From: JAGNXB01 sp942490895
GTDB taxonomy: Bacteria; Bacteroidota; Bacteroidia; Chitinophagales; Saprospiraceae
NCBI GenBank assembly: GCA_942490895.1
Contig: CALNZC010000029.1
Coordinates: 310,001-374,000, forward strand
Direction: 5' to 3'
DNA: 64,000 nt
Below the pieces are notes generated by a model, which was not told where the DNA came from, made no database searches, and worked only from the letters and a program-made list of their open reading frames with translations. Made by a program: the position numbers and the translations under genes. Below, one piece after another: positions 27,266 through 35,910 of this stretch (positions are counted from its first letter, which is position 1; the number at the start of each line of letters is the position of its first letter).

Positions 27266-27526
27266 ATGACTGAAGAAAGAAAGCAGAGAAAACAGCGTGT
27301 GGGTGTCGTCACCAGTAACAAGATGACGAAGTCCATCACGGTATCCGTAGAGCGACGCTTGCGTCACCCGATCTATGGTAAGTTCGTCAAGAAGACGACG
27401 AAGTTCATGGCTCACGATGAGAATGCCGAATGTAATATCGGTGATCTTGTGAAGATCATGGAAACACGTCCTTTAAGCAAGCGGAAACGCTGGCGCTTGG
27501 TGGAAGTGTTGGAAAAGACGAAATAA
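27266..27526 (+). CDS. rpsQ: 30S ribosomal protein S17
   Basis: An 86-residue protein with RKQRVGVVTSNKMTKSITVS, RHPIYGKFVKKTTKFMAHDE and the C-terminal ETRPLSKRKRWRLVEVL, the S17 signature. An OB-fold 16S rRNA binder. Clean and in its usual place. Confidence 0.96.
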   Translation: MTEERKQRKQRVGVVTSNKMTKSITVSVERRLRHPIYGKFVKKTTKFMAHDENAECNIGDLVKIMETRPLSKRKRWRLVEVLEKTK

Positions 27527-27553
27527 TTATTGACCTGTTAATAAGAGGAAGCG

Positions 27554-27919
27554 ATGATACAGCAAGAATCCCGGTTGAGAGTGGCGGATAACAGTGGTGC
27601 CAAAGAGGTACTCTGTATTCGTGTTCTCGGTGGCTCCCGTCGACGGTATGCCTCTATAGGCGACAAGATCGTAGTGACGGTAAAAGATGCTACTCCAGGT
27701 GGTCTGAAGAAAGGGACGGTTTCAAGAGCCGTCATCGTTCGGACCAAAAAAGAGATCCGTCGTCGGGATGGCTCGTACATCCGATTCGACGATAATGCAG
27801 TGGTCTTGTTGACACCCAACGATGAACCAAGAGGAACCCGAATCTTCGGCCCTGTTGCTCGTGAATTGCGGGATCGTGATTACATGCGAATTGTATCACT
27901 TGCTCCTGAAGTCCTTTAA
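27554..27919 (+). CDS. rplN: 50S ribosomal protein L14
   Basis: A 121-residue protein with MIQQESRLRVADNSGAKEVL, VRTKKEIRRRDGSYIRFDDN and GTRIFGPVARELRDRDYMRI, all typical of L14, which contributes to intersubunit bridges and binds the silencing factor RsfS. Normal length. Confidence 0.97.
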   Translation: MIQQESRLRVADNSGAKEVLCIRVLGGSRRRYASIGDKIVVTVKDATPGGLKKGTVSRAVIVRTKKEIRRRDGSYIRFDDNAVVLLTPNDEPRGTRIFGPVARELRDRDYMRIVSLAPEVL

Positions 27920-27940
27920 TTACAGAGAAAGAACGCGGCC

Positions 27941-28297
27941 ATGGCTCAGCAAAAAAAATCAGTTAGTAAACAAAAGCGGTTCACACCGAAACTCCATGTT
28001 AAAAAGGGAGATCGTGTACGTGTGATTGCCGGTTCCCAAAAGGGTAAGGAGGGTGAAATTCTCCGCATTTTCCCTGAAAAGAACCGGGCTATTGTTGACA
28101 ACGTCAATCTAGTAAAGAAACATGTCAAGCCAACCCAGAACGATCAGGGAGGAATTCATGAGATTGCAGCACCGTTGCATCTCTCCAATCTGATGTTGCT
28201 GGATCCAAAGACCAACGAGCCAACCCGTATCGGGCGCAAAGTGGTGGAGGGTAAGCTTGTACGCTATTCGAAAAAAACCGGTGAAATCATTCAGTGA
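27941..28297 (+). CDS. rplX: 50S ribosomal protein L24
   Basis: A 118-residue protein with a KOW motif (GDRVRVIAGSQKGKEGEILR) and IVDNVNLVKKHVKPTQND. A basic N-terminal extension rich in Lys and Gln (QQKKSVSKQKRF) precedes the core. Its stop overlaps the ATG of rplE by one base (TGATG), so translation is coupled. Confidence 0.95.
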   Translation: MAQQKKSVSKQKRFTPKLHVKKGDRVRVIAGSQKGKEGEILRIFPEKNRAIVDNVNLVKKHVKPTQNDQGGIHEIAAPLHLSNLMLLDPKTNEPTRIGRKVVEGKLVRYSKKTGEIIQ

Positions 28298-28857
28298 TGA
28301 GCTACGAACCGAGTCTTAGAAAACACTATCAAGAGCACGTCATACCGACGTTGATGAAGCAGTTTAATTACGGCAACATCATGGAAGTACCCAAGTTGCT
28401 CAAGATTGCCGTCAACCAAGGTGTTGGCGGAGCCACCCAGGATAAGAAACTGGTTGATGGCGCATTGAAGGAAATGACGACTATCGCCGGTCAGAAAGCT
28501 GTACCTACCAAGGCAAAAAAGTCTGTATCCAACTTTAAGTTGCGTGAAGGGATGACCATTGGTGCTCGGGTGACGCTTCGCAATGAACGGATGTATGAAT
28601 TTTTAGAGCGTTTGGTTGCTGTAGCGCTACCGCGTGTACGTGACTTCCGCGGGATTAATGACAAGTCTTTTGATGGCCGTGGTAACTATACCATGGGAAT
28701 CACTGAGCAGATCATTTTTCCAGAGATCGATATCGATAAAGTAGATTCGATCAGTGGTATGGATGTCACTTTTGTGACTTCCGCTAAAACGGACGCTGAA
28801 GCATTGGCTTTGCTCAAGGAATTGGGTATGCCATTCAAGAACCAACAACGCAATTGA
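28297..28857 (+). CDS. rplE: 50S ribosomal protein L5
   Basis: A 186-residue protein with KLLKIAVNQGVGGATQDKKL, KAKKSVSNFKLREGMTIGAR and TMGITEQIIFPEIDIDKVDS, the L5 signature. It binds 5S rRNA in the central protuberance. The ATG at 28297 is used; a GTG three bases earlier is in the same frame but less likely. Confidence 0.96.
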   Translation: MSYEPSLRKHYQEHVIPTLMKQFNYGNIMEVPKLLKIAVNQGVGGATQDKKLVDGALKEMTTIAGQKAVPTKAKKSVSNFKLREGMTIGARVTLRNERMYEFLERLVAVALPRVRDFRGINDKSFDGRGNYTMGITEQIIFPEIDIDKVDSISGMDVTFVTSAKTDAEALALLKELGMPFKNQQRN

Positions 28858-28867
28858 TCCAACGATT

Positions 28868-29137
28868 ATGGCAAAGAAATCCATCATAGCACGTGAGGCC
28901 AAAAGGGCCCGTATGGTGAGCAAGTATGCTGATTTACGAGCTAAACTGAAAGAAGAAGGCCGTTGGGATGAACTGGACAAATTGCCCAGGAACTCTTCAG
29001 CAAAGCGGATGCACAACAGATGTCAACTGACCGGTCGGCCGAAAGGCTACATGCGGAAGTTTGGACTCTGTCGGGTGATGTTCCGTCAAATGGCAAACGA
29101 AGGAAAAATCCCAGGCGTCACAAAGGCTAGCTGGTAA
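28868..29137 (+). CDS. rpsN: 30S ribosomal protein S14, zinc-free type
   Basis: An 89-residue protein with MAKKSIIAREAKRARMV, NRCQLTGRPKGYMRKFGLCR and the C-terminal ASW. The Cys pairs of the short zinc-binding S14 are absent, so this is the long zinc-independent form. Normal place between L5 and S8. Confidence 0.96.
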   Translation: MAKKSIIAREAKRARMVSKYADLRAKLKEEGRWDELDKLPRNSSAKRMHNRCQLTGRPKGYMRKFGLCRVMFRQMANEGKIPGVTKASW

Positions 29138-29168
29138 TTCAAAATTTAATTATTCGAATTCGCACATT

Positions 29169-29573
29169 ATGCTGATTCTTGACCCTATAGCAGATTTTTT
29201 GACCCGCATCCGTAACGCGCAGATGGCTGGCCATAGTACAGTTGAAATCCCCTCTTCTAAGTTGAAGCGGGAGATGACAAAGATTCTGTACGATCATGGC
29301 TTCATCTACAAGTACATGTTTGACTCGGAGTCAAGTAAGTTCGACACGATTAAAATCGCCTTGAAGTATGACCCGTCAACGCGTCAGCCTGTCATTCGCG
29401 AGTTGGGTCGAATCAGCCGCCCTGGTCTGCGGAAATATGTTAAATCGACCGAAATGCCACGGATCATCAATGGTCTGGGTATTGCGATCGTCTCCACCTC
29501 TCACGGTATCCTGACAGACAAGCAGGCTCGTGAGCAGAATGTGGGTGGTGAATTGTTGTGCTATATCTATTAA
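29169..29573 (+). CDS. rpsH: 30S ribosomal protein S8
   Basis: A 134-residue protein with DPIADFLTRIRNAQMAGH, RISRPGLRKYVKSTEMPR and the highly conserved end STSHGILTDKQAREQNVGGE. A primary 16S rRNA binder and, in E. coli, the translational repressor of the spc operon; regulation here was not determined. Confidence 0.97.
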   Translation: MLILDPIADFLTRIRNAQMAGHSTVEIPSSKLKREMTKILYDHGFIYKYMFDSESSKFDTIKIALKYDPSTRQPVIRELGRISRPGLRKYVKSTEMPRIINGLGIAIVSTSHGILTDKQAREQNVGGELLCYIY

Positions 29574-29596
29574 TCTGAAGGATAAATCACGAGACT

Positions 29597-30154
29597 ATGT
29601 CCCGGATAGGTAAAAATCCCATCGCCATTCCTAGCGGAGTGGAGATAACGTTGGAAAAAAATAACCTGGTCAAGGTGAAAGGCCCGAAAGGCGTGCTGTT
29701 TCAGCAGGTCGATAAGGACCTGGAAGTTGCCATTGAAGATGGTGAGCTCCAGGTAAAGCGCCATACTGAGCAGAAGCGCCATAAGGCCATGCATGGTCTA
29801 TACCGGTCTCTGATCGCTAATATGGTTCAGGGTGTTTCAGAAGGATATACTCGTTCGCTGGAGTTGGTGGGTGTCGGTTATCGTTGTACGAATACTGGTC
29901 AGCTACTAGAATTGGCACTTGGCTTCTCTCACCCGATCTATTTCTATGTACCGGATGAAGTGAAGTTGAGTACCAAAATGGAAAAAGGAAGTAACCCGAC
30001 TGTCATTCTGGAATCTACAGATAAGCAGTTGATCGGTCAGATCGCTGCGAAGATCAGGGCCTTCCGTAAGCCAGAGCCTTACAAAGGCAAAGGTGTACGG
30101 TATACTGGAGAAGTCATTCGTAGGAAGGCTGGTAAGGCTGCTGCGAAGAAATAA
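29597..30154 (+). CDS. rplF: 50S ribosomal protein L6
   Basis: A 185-residue protein with MSRIGKNPIAIPSGVEITLE, LELVGVGYRCTNTG and the C-terminal KPEPYKGKGVRYTGE block. It lies near the GTPase centre of the 50S subunit. Normal length with a basic AAAKK end. Confidence 0.96.
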   Translation: MSRIGKNPIAIPSGVEITLEKNNLVKVKGPKGVLFQQVDKDLEVAIEDGELQVKRHTEQKRHKAMHGLYRSLIANMVQGVSEGYTRSLELVGVGYRCTNTGQLLELALGFSHPIYFYVPDEVKLSTKMEKGSNPTVILESTDKQLIGQIAAKIRAFRKPEPYKGKGVRYTGEVIRRKAGKAAAKK

Positions 30155-30185
30155 TTAAGCTATTGATTTCAATCTATAGAGGATT

Positions 30186-30539
30186 ATGAAATTTCAAAAA
30201 GAGAACCGGAGAAAGCGGATCCATATGCGGATTCGTAATAGGATTCGCGGCAATGCTGCTTGTCCCCGGATTTCCGTTTATCGGAGCAATACACAGATCT
30301 ATTGTCAACTGATTGATGACCTGAAAGGTCATACACTCGTTTCTGTATCATCCAAGGATGCAACCGTGGATAAGGGACAGAACAAGTCTGATCAATCACG
30401 TGCAGTGGGGAAATTGTTGGCAGCGAAAGCAAAAGAAGCTAACATTCAGAATGTCATTTTTGACAGGTCCGGATATTTGTATCACGGTCGCATCAAGGCT
30501 TTGGCTGAAGGTGCTCGTGAAGGCGGACTTCAATTTTAA
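30186..30539 (+). CDS. rplR: 50S ribosomal protein L18
   Basis: A 117-residue protein with MRIRNRIRGNAACPRISVYR, SNTQIYCQLIDDLKGHTLVS and the C-terminal FDRSGYLYHGRIKALAEGAR, all typical of L18, which binds 5S rRNA. Clean frame. Confidence 0.96.
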   Translation: MKFQKENRRKRIHMRIRNRIRGNAACPRISVYRSNTQIYCQLIDDLKGHTLVSVSSKDATVDKGQNKSDQSRAVGKLLAAKAKEANIQNVIFDRSGYLYHGRIKALAEGAREGGLQF

Positions 30540-30558
30540 GCATTAAGGCACCAAGCAG

Positions 30559-31077
30559 ATGGCAAAAAAGCAAACGAACCGGGTTGGCCCGGCTGAAACA
30601 GAACTGAAGGAGAAGCTGGTTACGCTCAACCGGGTTGCAAAGGTGACAAAAGGTGGACGTACGTTCAGCTTCGCCGCCGTAGTCGTGGTTGGTGACGGGA
30701 ATGGCACTGTCGGTTATGGCCTGGGCAAAGCACGTGATGTGCAGGAAGCGATTGCGAAAGCAGTCGATGATGCCAAGAAGGACTTGATCAAAGTACCTAT
30801 TTTGAAAGGCACCATTCCTCACGTTCAGAAGGGCAAATACGGTGCTGGTCGTGTATTGATCAAGCCGGCATCTCATGGTACCGGTGTAATTGCAGGTGGT
30901 GCTATGCGTGCTGTCCTGGAAAGTGCCGGTTTTCACGATGTTTTGGCGAAGTCACATGGCTCCTCCAATCCACATAACGTGATCAAGGCAACCCTGGATG
31001 CATTGTCCAAATTGCGGACACCATATATGGTGGCCAAAGAACGTGGCGTGAAATTAGATCGTCTGTTTAACGCTTGA
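30559..31077 (+). CDS. rpsE: 30S ribosomal protein S5
   Basis: A 172-residue protein with RVAKVTKGGRTFSFAAVVVV, GDGNGTVGYGLGKARDVQEA and HGTGVIAGGAMRAVLESAG, the S5 signature. It forms part of the mRNA entry channel and affects decoding accuracy. Normal length. Confidence 0.97.
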   Translation: MAKKQTNRVGPAETELKEKLVTLNRVAKVTKGGRTFSFAAVVVVGDGNGTVGYGLGKARDVQEAIAKAVDDAKKDLIKVPILKGTIPHVQKGKYGAGRVLIKPASHGTGVIAGGAMRAVLESAGFHDVLAKSHGSSNPHNVIKATLDALSKLRTPYMVAKERGVKLDRLFNA

Positions 31078-31107
31078 GCATAGTTTTTGCAGATAAAGGA
31101 TTGACCT

Positions 31108-31287
31108 ATGAAAAAGATACGTGTGACCCAAATTCGAAGTTCCATAGATCGCTCTAAGCGTCAGAAGGATACGTTGATTGCGTTGGGCCTTCGAAAGATC
31201 AATGGAAAGGCTGAACATGTCGCTACACCTCAGGTGTTGGGCATGGTCGCCAAGGTGAGTCACCTGATCCAGGTGGAAGAAATCTAG
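31108..31287 (+). CDS. rpmD: 50S ribosomal protein L30
   Basis: A 59-residue protein (MKKIRVTQIRSSIDRSKRQK, LGLRKINGKAEHVATPQVLG, ending HLIQVEEI). It has the L30 pattern of a short two-helix RNA binder and sits between S5 and L15, as in nearly all bacteria that have it. Confidence 0.94.
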   Translation: MKKIRVTQIRSSIDRSKRQKDTLIALGLRKINGKAEHVATPQVLGMVAKVSHLIQVEEI

Positions 31288-31316
31288 ATCGGAATCATAT
31301 TTAATTGCGAGCAGGA

Positions 31317-31763
31317 ATGAAACTTCATACATTAAAACCCGCAAAGGGTGCAGTACAAAGCCGTAAGCGGATCGCTCGCGGTCAAGGTTCCGGTAGAGGT
31401 GGCACATCTACAAAGGGTCACAAGGGAGACAAGTCACGTGCAGGTCACAAAGACAAGCGCGGATTCGAAGGCGGTCAAATGCCTTTGCAGCGTGTATTCC
31501 CCAAGCGTGGATTCAAAAACATCAACCGAGTTGAATACGTGCCCATCAATCTGACACGCCTTCAGGCAATTGTTGAGAAACATGGCCTGGAAGCGATTTC
31601 TCCAGAGATTCTGGCAGATCACAATATCATCAAGCGTTCAGACCGGGTTAAGATCCTCGCATTTGGTACCATAACCAGCAAGTTGACTGTAAAGGTGCAT
31701 GCTACGTCTGAAAAGGCGAAAGCTGCGATTGAAGGTGCTGGTGGCAGCGTTGAACTCGTATAA
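31317..31763 (+). CDS. rplO: 50S ribosomal protein L15
   Basis: A 148-residue protein starting MKLHTLKPAKGAVQSRKRIA at 31317, preceded by GCAGGA. The glycine-rich basic arm GQGSGRGGTSTKGHKGDKSR reaches into 23S rRNA, and GGQMPLQRVFPKRGFKN follows. A GCG-ATG-type extension upstream to 31305 adds three residues and is not preferred. Confidence 0.95.
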   Translation: MKLHTLKPAKGAVQSRKRIARGQGSGRGGTSTKGHKGDKSRAGHKDKRGFEGGQMPLQRVFPKRGFKNINRVEYVPINLTRLQAIVEKHGLEAISPEILADHNIIKRSDRVKILAFGTITSKLTVKVHATSEKAKAAIEGAGGSVELV

Positions 31764-31772
31764 TCCCAAACG

Positions 31773-33149
31773 ATGAAAGGACTGATCACAACCATTAAAA
31801 ATATCTGGAAGATTAAAGAGCTGCGCGATCGCATTCTGTATACGCTTGCGCTCTTGTTTGTCTTCCGGTTAGGTTCACATATCCTCTTGCCTGGTGTAAT
31901 CCCCGGGGCGCTGAAAGCCGCCATTGGGGGATCAGGTAATGCCAATGATCTGATCGGTCTGATCAATATCTTCACGGGCGGAGCATTTAATAATTCAGCT
32001 ATTCTGGCCCTGGGTGTGATGCCTTATATCACGGCATCGATTATCATCCAGTTGTTGGGATTTGCTGTACCTTATTTTCAGCGTTTGCAGCAGAAAGAAG
32101 GTGAGTCCGGCCGTAGGAAGTTGAGCCAGCTGACTCGTTTGTTGACCGTAGCGATTACGCTCGTTCAAGGAGGAGCCTATCTGACTTATCTGGCCAGTGT
32201 CAACGCGGTAGACCCCGCATTGAGCCGCCAGGTGTTCTTTATCGCCAATATCATCGTCCTTTCGGCCGGTACCATCTTCTCGATGTGGCTGGGTGAACGG
32301 ATCACAGATAAGGGTATAGGAAATGGTATTTCCCTGTTGATCATGATCGGGATCATTGCCTCACTTCCTTCTGCATTGATCTTTGAATTCCAAAACCGTT
32401 TCGGTGCTGGAGGGCTTCTGGTCTTTGCTATGGAATTGGCTGGGTTGTTCGCTATCGTGCTGGCAACAGTCGCTATCGTACAGGCTGTTCGTCGGATTCC
32501 CGTACAGTTCGCCAAACGGATGGTTGGGCGAGATGCTGGAAATATTCCACAGGCAGGTGCTCGTGATTATATCCCTTTGAAGGTGAATGCTGCAGGTGTA
32601 ATGCCGATCATTTTTGCTCAGGCCATTATGTTCTTGCCAGCAACCATCGTCCAATTCCTCGCTGGGAATGACTCGGATGTAGCGGCAAGTGGTTTGCTTC
32701 GTTCCTTGAATGATTTTACCAGTTTACCTTATAATATTCTCTACTTCCTGCTGATCGTCGGATTCACCTATGTCTATACGGCATTGTTGGTCAACCCACA
32801 GCAGTATGCAGAATACCTGAAGCGGCAGAATGCTTTTATCCCCGGGATCAAACCAGGGAGCAGTACTGCTGAATTCATTGATTCCGTCACCACTCGGATT
32901 ACCCTGCCAGGATCTATTTTCCTAGGATTTATTTCCATCTTCCCTGCGATTGCTGTCGGCTTTGGGATCAACCAGGGATTTGCATTGTTTTTTGGTGGAA
33001 CTTCCCTCCTGATTTTGGTGGGTGTTGTCCTGGATACATTGCAGCAGATCGAAAGCTATCTGTTGATGCGGAAATATGACGGCCTGGTGAAAACAGGTAA
33101 ATTGAAAGGCCGTAGTGGTGGCATGCAGCCAATTGGCTCGCAGTTTTAA
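31773..33149 (+). CDS. secY: preprotein translocase subunit SecY
   Basis: A 458-residue membrane protein with about ten hydrophobic segments. Landmarks are the first segment (YTLALLFVFRLGSHILLPG), the plug region, ALGVMPYITASIIIQLL, the cytoplasmic RRIPVQFAKRM loop and YAEYLKRQNAFIPGIKPG near the C-terminus. It forms the Sec export channel with SecE and SecG. Spc-operon position as usual, nine bases after L15. Confidence 0.97.
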   Translation: MKGLITTIKNIWKIKELRDRILYTLALLFVFRLGSHILLPGVIPGALKAAIGGSGNANDLIGLINIFTGGAFNNSAILALGVMPYITASIIIQLLGFAVPYFQRLQQKEGESGRRKLSQLTRLLTVAITLVQGGAYLTYLASVNAVDPALSRQVFFIANIIVLSAGTIFSMWLGERITDKGIGNGISLLIMIGIIASLPSALIFEFQNRFGAGGLLVFAMELAGLFAIVLATVAIVQAVRRIPVQFAKRMVGRDAGNIPQAGARDYIPLKVNAAGVMPIIFAQAIMFLPATIVQFLAGNDSDVAASGLLRSLNDFTSLPYNILYFLLIVGFTYVYTALLVNPQQYAEYLKRQNAFIPGIKPGSSTAEFIDSVTTRITLPGSIFLGFISIFPAIAVGFGINQGFALFFGGTSLLILVGVVLDTLQQIESYLLMRKYDGLVKTGKLKGRSGGMQPIGSQF

Positions 33150-33166
33150 GTCGGATTTGATCTCGA

Positions 33167-33988
33167 ATGATCTATTATAAGACGACTGAAGAAATAGAAT
33201 TGATCCGGCAAAGTTGTTTGCTGGTGTCGAAGACCCACGCACATGTGGCGTCTATACTCAAACCTGGAATGACGGGTTTGCAAATTGACAAGGAAGCGGA
33301 GACTCTGATCCGCGATCATGGAGCTATCCCTGCGTTTAAGGGTTATCCCGGTGCTGCTGGACCATTTCCTGGTTCGCTTTGTGTTTCGGTCAATGAAACG
33401 ATCGTTCACGGCATACCGAGTGACAAACCGTTTGAGCCTGGCGATGTGCTATCTATTGATTGTGGTGTTTTGTGGCATGGATTCTACGGAGATGCAGCGT
33501 ATACCTTCAAATTGGGAACGGTTGCACCAGAAGTAGATGGATTGTTAACCGTCACCAGGGAATGCCTCTACCGGGGTATTGCTGAAGCGAAGGTTGGGAA
33601 TCGGATCGGTGACATAGGGTTTGCGATTCAGGAGCTGGCTGAACGACAACATGGTTATGGAGTCGTTCGGGAGCTAGTAGGTCATGGTGTGGGGAAACAG
33701 TTGCACGAAGCCCCCGAAGTTCCCAATTATGGGAAAAGAGGGCGTGGACCGTTGATCAAAGAAGGTTTGGTGATCGCCATCGAACCAATGATCAACCTTG
33801 GGGTCAGGCAGGTGCGGCAACTGAAAGATGGTTGGACGGTCATTACACGTGACCGAAAGGTTTCAGCTCATTATGAACACACCATAGCGGTGGGTTTGAA
33901 TGGTCCGGATATCCTTTCTGACCACACGATAATTGAAGTGGCAATTTCAAACAATCCGGAACTTTCGGAAGTCTCGGTAAAAAGTTAG
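33167..33988 (+). CDS. map: type I methionine aminopeptidase
   Basis: A 273-residue metalloenzyme removing the initiator Met from new proteins. Metal ligands are visible in LSIDCGVLWHGFYGDAAYTF (two Asp), VGHGVGKQLHEAPEVPNYG (His), VIAIEPMIN (Glu) and SAHYEHTIAVG (final Glu). It follows secY by 17 bases, the common Bacteroidota and Firmicutes arrangement. Confidence 0.96.
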   Translation: MIYYKTTEEIELIRQSCLLVSKTHAHVASILKPGMTGLQIDKEAETLIRDHGAIPAFKGYPGAAGPFPGSLCVSVNETIVHGIPSDKPFEPGDVLSIDCGVLWHGFYGDAAYTFKLGTVAPEVDGLLTVTRECLYRGIAEAKVGNRIGDIGFAIQELAERQHGYGVVRELVGHGVGKQLHEAPEVPNYGKRGRGPLIKEGLVIAIEPMINLGVRQVRQLKDGWTVITRDRKVSAHYEHTIAVGLNGPDILSDHTIIEVAISNNPELSEVSVKS

Positions 33989-34012
33989 ATATTTGCACTC
34001 CCAAATTGAGGT

Positions 34013-34231
34013 ATGGCCAAAAAAGATTTGATAAAACTGGACGGGACTATTGAGGAATCTTTATCCAACGCAATGTTCCGCGTCCGACTTGAGAATAACC
34101 ATTTGATCCTTGCGACGATATCGGGGAAGATGCGAATGCATTACATCCGAATTCTTCCAGGGGATAAAGTGTCGGTAGAGATGTCGCCTTACGATTTAAC
34201 TCGTGGGCGGATTGTTTATCGTTACAAATAA
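34013..34231 (+). CDS. infA: translation initiation factor IF-1
   Basis: A 72-residue S1-like OB-fold protein (KKDLIKLDGTIEESLSNAMF, HLILATISGKMRMHYIRILP, ending GRIVYRYK). It occupies the A site during initiation. Normal length. Confidence 0.97.
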   Translation: MAKKDLIKLDGTIEESLSNAMFRVRLENNHLILATISGKMRMHYIRILPGDKVSVEMSPYDLTRGRIVYRYK

Positions 34232-34248
34232 CCGTAAAACGGCTAGTG

Positions 34249-34365
34249 ATGAAAGTAAGGGCATCTATCAAAAAGCGTTCTACTGACTGCAAGATTGTAC
34301 GTCGGCATGGAAAGCTTTATGTGATCAACAAGAAGAATCCAAGGTTCAAACAACGACAGGGTTGA
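34249..34365 (+). CDS. rpmJ: 50S ribosomal protein L36, cysteine-poor form
   Basis: A 38-residue protein: MKVRASIKKRSTDCKIVRRH, then GKLYVINKKNPRFKQRQG. The position and the KIVRRHGKLYVI-RQG pattern identify L36. The zinc-binding form has three Cys and one His; only one Cys is left here, so it is a zinc-independent variant. It is short and lies 17 bases after infA. Confidence 0.93.
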   Translation: MKVRASIKKRSTDCKIVRRHGKLYVINKKNPRFKQRQG

Positions 34366-34388
34366 TCCCCGTCTTTTAACGTCTATAT

Positions 34389-34766
34389 ATGGCACGGATA
34401 GCAGGTGTTGATTTACCTAGAAATAAGCGTGGGGTCATTGGATTGACCTACATCTATGGTATTGGTCGTTCAACGGCCGCCAAGATCCTGGCGCAAGCTG
34501 AGATTGAGGAAGGCCTCAAAATTCAGGAATGGACTGATGAGCATATTCGAGTGATCTCGGGTATTGTTCAAGGCCAACTGAAAGTAGAGGGGGAACTTCG
34601 TTCAGAAGTTCAGTTGAACATCAAGCGATTGATGGATATAGCCTCTTATCGGGGTTTGCGTCACAGAAAGGGTTTGCCGGTCAATGGTCAGCGGACCAAG
34701 ACTAACGCCCGTACGCGGAAAGGGAAGCGGAAGACCGTTGCCAATAAGAAGAAAGTCACCAAGTAA
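34389..34766 (+). CDS. rpsM: 30S ribosomal protein S13
   Basis: A 125-residue protein with MARIAGVDLPRNKRGVIGLT, YIYGIGRSTAAKIL, and YRGLRHRKGLPVNGQRTKTN followed by a basic tail (ARTRKGKRKTV). It contacts the 50S subunit and the P-site tRNA. First gene of the alpha section. Confidence 0.97.
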   Translation: MARIAGVDLPRNKRGVIGLTYIYGIGRSTAAKILAQAEIEEGLKIQEWTDEHIRVISGIVQGQLKVEGELRSEVQLNIKRLMDIASYRGLRHRKGLPVNGQRTKTNARTRKGKRKTVANKKKVTK

Positions 34767-34786
34767 TCCACAATCGGCATAAGATT

Positions 34787-35176
34787 ATGGCAAAAGCAGT
34801 CAAAAAGGCGAAGAAGCGTAAAGTGAAAGTCGAATCGGAAGGTTTGGTGTTCATACAGGCTACGTTCAACAATATTATTATCTCAATTACCAACCGGGCG
34901 GGTCAGGTGGTATCCTGGGCTTCTGCTGGTAAGGCAGGATTCAAGGGTTCCAAGAAAAGCACGCCCTATGCGGCTCAGATGGCAGCTGGTAATGCAGCCC
35001 AAACGGCATCTGATGCAGGTATGCGTCATGTAGAGGTATTCATTAAAGGCCCAGGGGCCGGTCGCGAAGCAGCCATTCGTGGTCTGGACGGTGCCGGCTT
35101 GCGTGTGACCCGGATCAAGGATATGACTCCTGTTCCTCACAACGGCTGTCGCCCACCGAAACGCCGTCGCGTCTAA
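34787..35176 (+). CDS. rpsK: 30S ribosomal protein S11
   Basis: A 129-residue protein with FIQATFNNIIISITNRAGQV, SAGKAGFKGSKKSTPYAAQM and the end VTPVPHN-like DMTPVPHNGCRPPKRRRV, which is the S11 signature. Part of the 30S platform. Lys-rich N-terminus as in relatives. Confidence 0.97.
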   Translation: MAKAVKKAKKRKVKVESEGLVFIQATFNNIIISITNRAGQVVSWASAGKAGFKGSKKSTPYAAQMAAGNAAQTASDAGMRHVEVFIKGPGAGREAAIRGLDGAGLRVTRIKDMTPVPHNGCRPPKRRRV

Positions 35177-35209
35177 TTCATCCATTCGACTTTTAATACT
35201 CAAGATACC

Positions 35210-35821
35210 ATGGCAAGATATACTGGGCCAGCAACGAAGAAAGCACGTGCATTTGGAGAACCTATTTTCGGGTTTGACAAGGCTTTTGAACGACGGAAGT
35301 ACGGACCAGGCCAACATGGCCCATCCCGTCGCCGCAAACAAAAGTCGGAATATGCTAATCAGTTGACGGAGAAGCAGAAGGCCAAGTACACATATGGTGT
35401 ATTGGAGCGCCAATTCCGGAAGACGTTTGTGATGGCGACCAAGCAAAAAGGTGTTACCGGTGAGGTATTGCTGCAATTGCTGGAAGCACGTTTGGATAAC
35501 ACAGTTCACCGTCTCGGTCTTTCACCTACACGTCGTGGTGCCCGCCAGCTTGTTTCACACAAGCATATTATGGTCAATGGTGTCGTAACGAATATCCCTT
35601 CTTACCAACTGCGCCCAGGTGATGTTATCCAGGTACGTGGTAAGTCACGCAGCCTGGAGGTCATTCTGACCAACGCCAATGCGAAGACGGATGTCCGCAA
35701 ATTCCCTTGGTTGGAATGGAATCCTGACAAATTGGAAGGCAAATTCATGGAATATCCCACACGGGAAGCGATTCCAGAAAAGATCAATGAGCAACTCATT
35801 GTTGAATTGTACTCCAAGTAA
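35210..35821 (+). CDS. rpsD: 30S ribosomal protein S4
   Basis: A 203-residue protein beginning MARYTGPATKKARAFGEPIF, with GPGQHGPSRRRKQKSEYANQ and the S4 RNA-binding domain (LEARLDNTVHRLGLSPTRRG, HKHIMVNGVVTNIPSYQLRP). A primary 16S rRNA binder and operon repressor in E. coli. An 89-base gap follows before rpoA. Confidence 0.97.
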   Translation: MARYTGPATKKARAFGEPIFGFDKAFERRKYGPGQHGPSRRRKQKSEYANQLTEKQKAKYTYGVLERQFRKTFVMATKQKGVTGEVLLQLLEARLDNTVHRLGLSPTRRGARQLVSHKHIMVNGVVTNIPSYQLRPGDVIQVRGKSRSLEVILTNANAKTDVRKFPWLEWNPDKLEGKFMEYPTREAIPEKINEQLIVELYSK

Positions 35822-35910
35822 TCTGGAAAGATATTGGAAGGACCGCGTAAGCAGTCCTTCCGCATTTGTAGCCTTAGATTTTTTCCCCCTCTTAACCCTC
35901 AGGTGATCAT

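Noticed and set aside
33960..34012. Promoter before infA (TAGATATTTG)
   Set aside because: The spacing does not fit TAnnTTTG, and infA is only 24 bases after map, so read-through is more likely.
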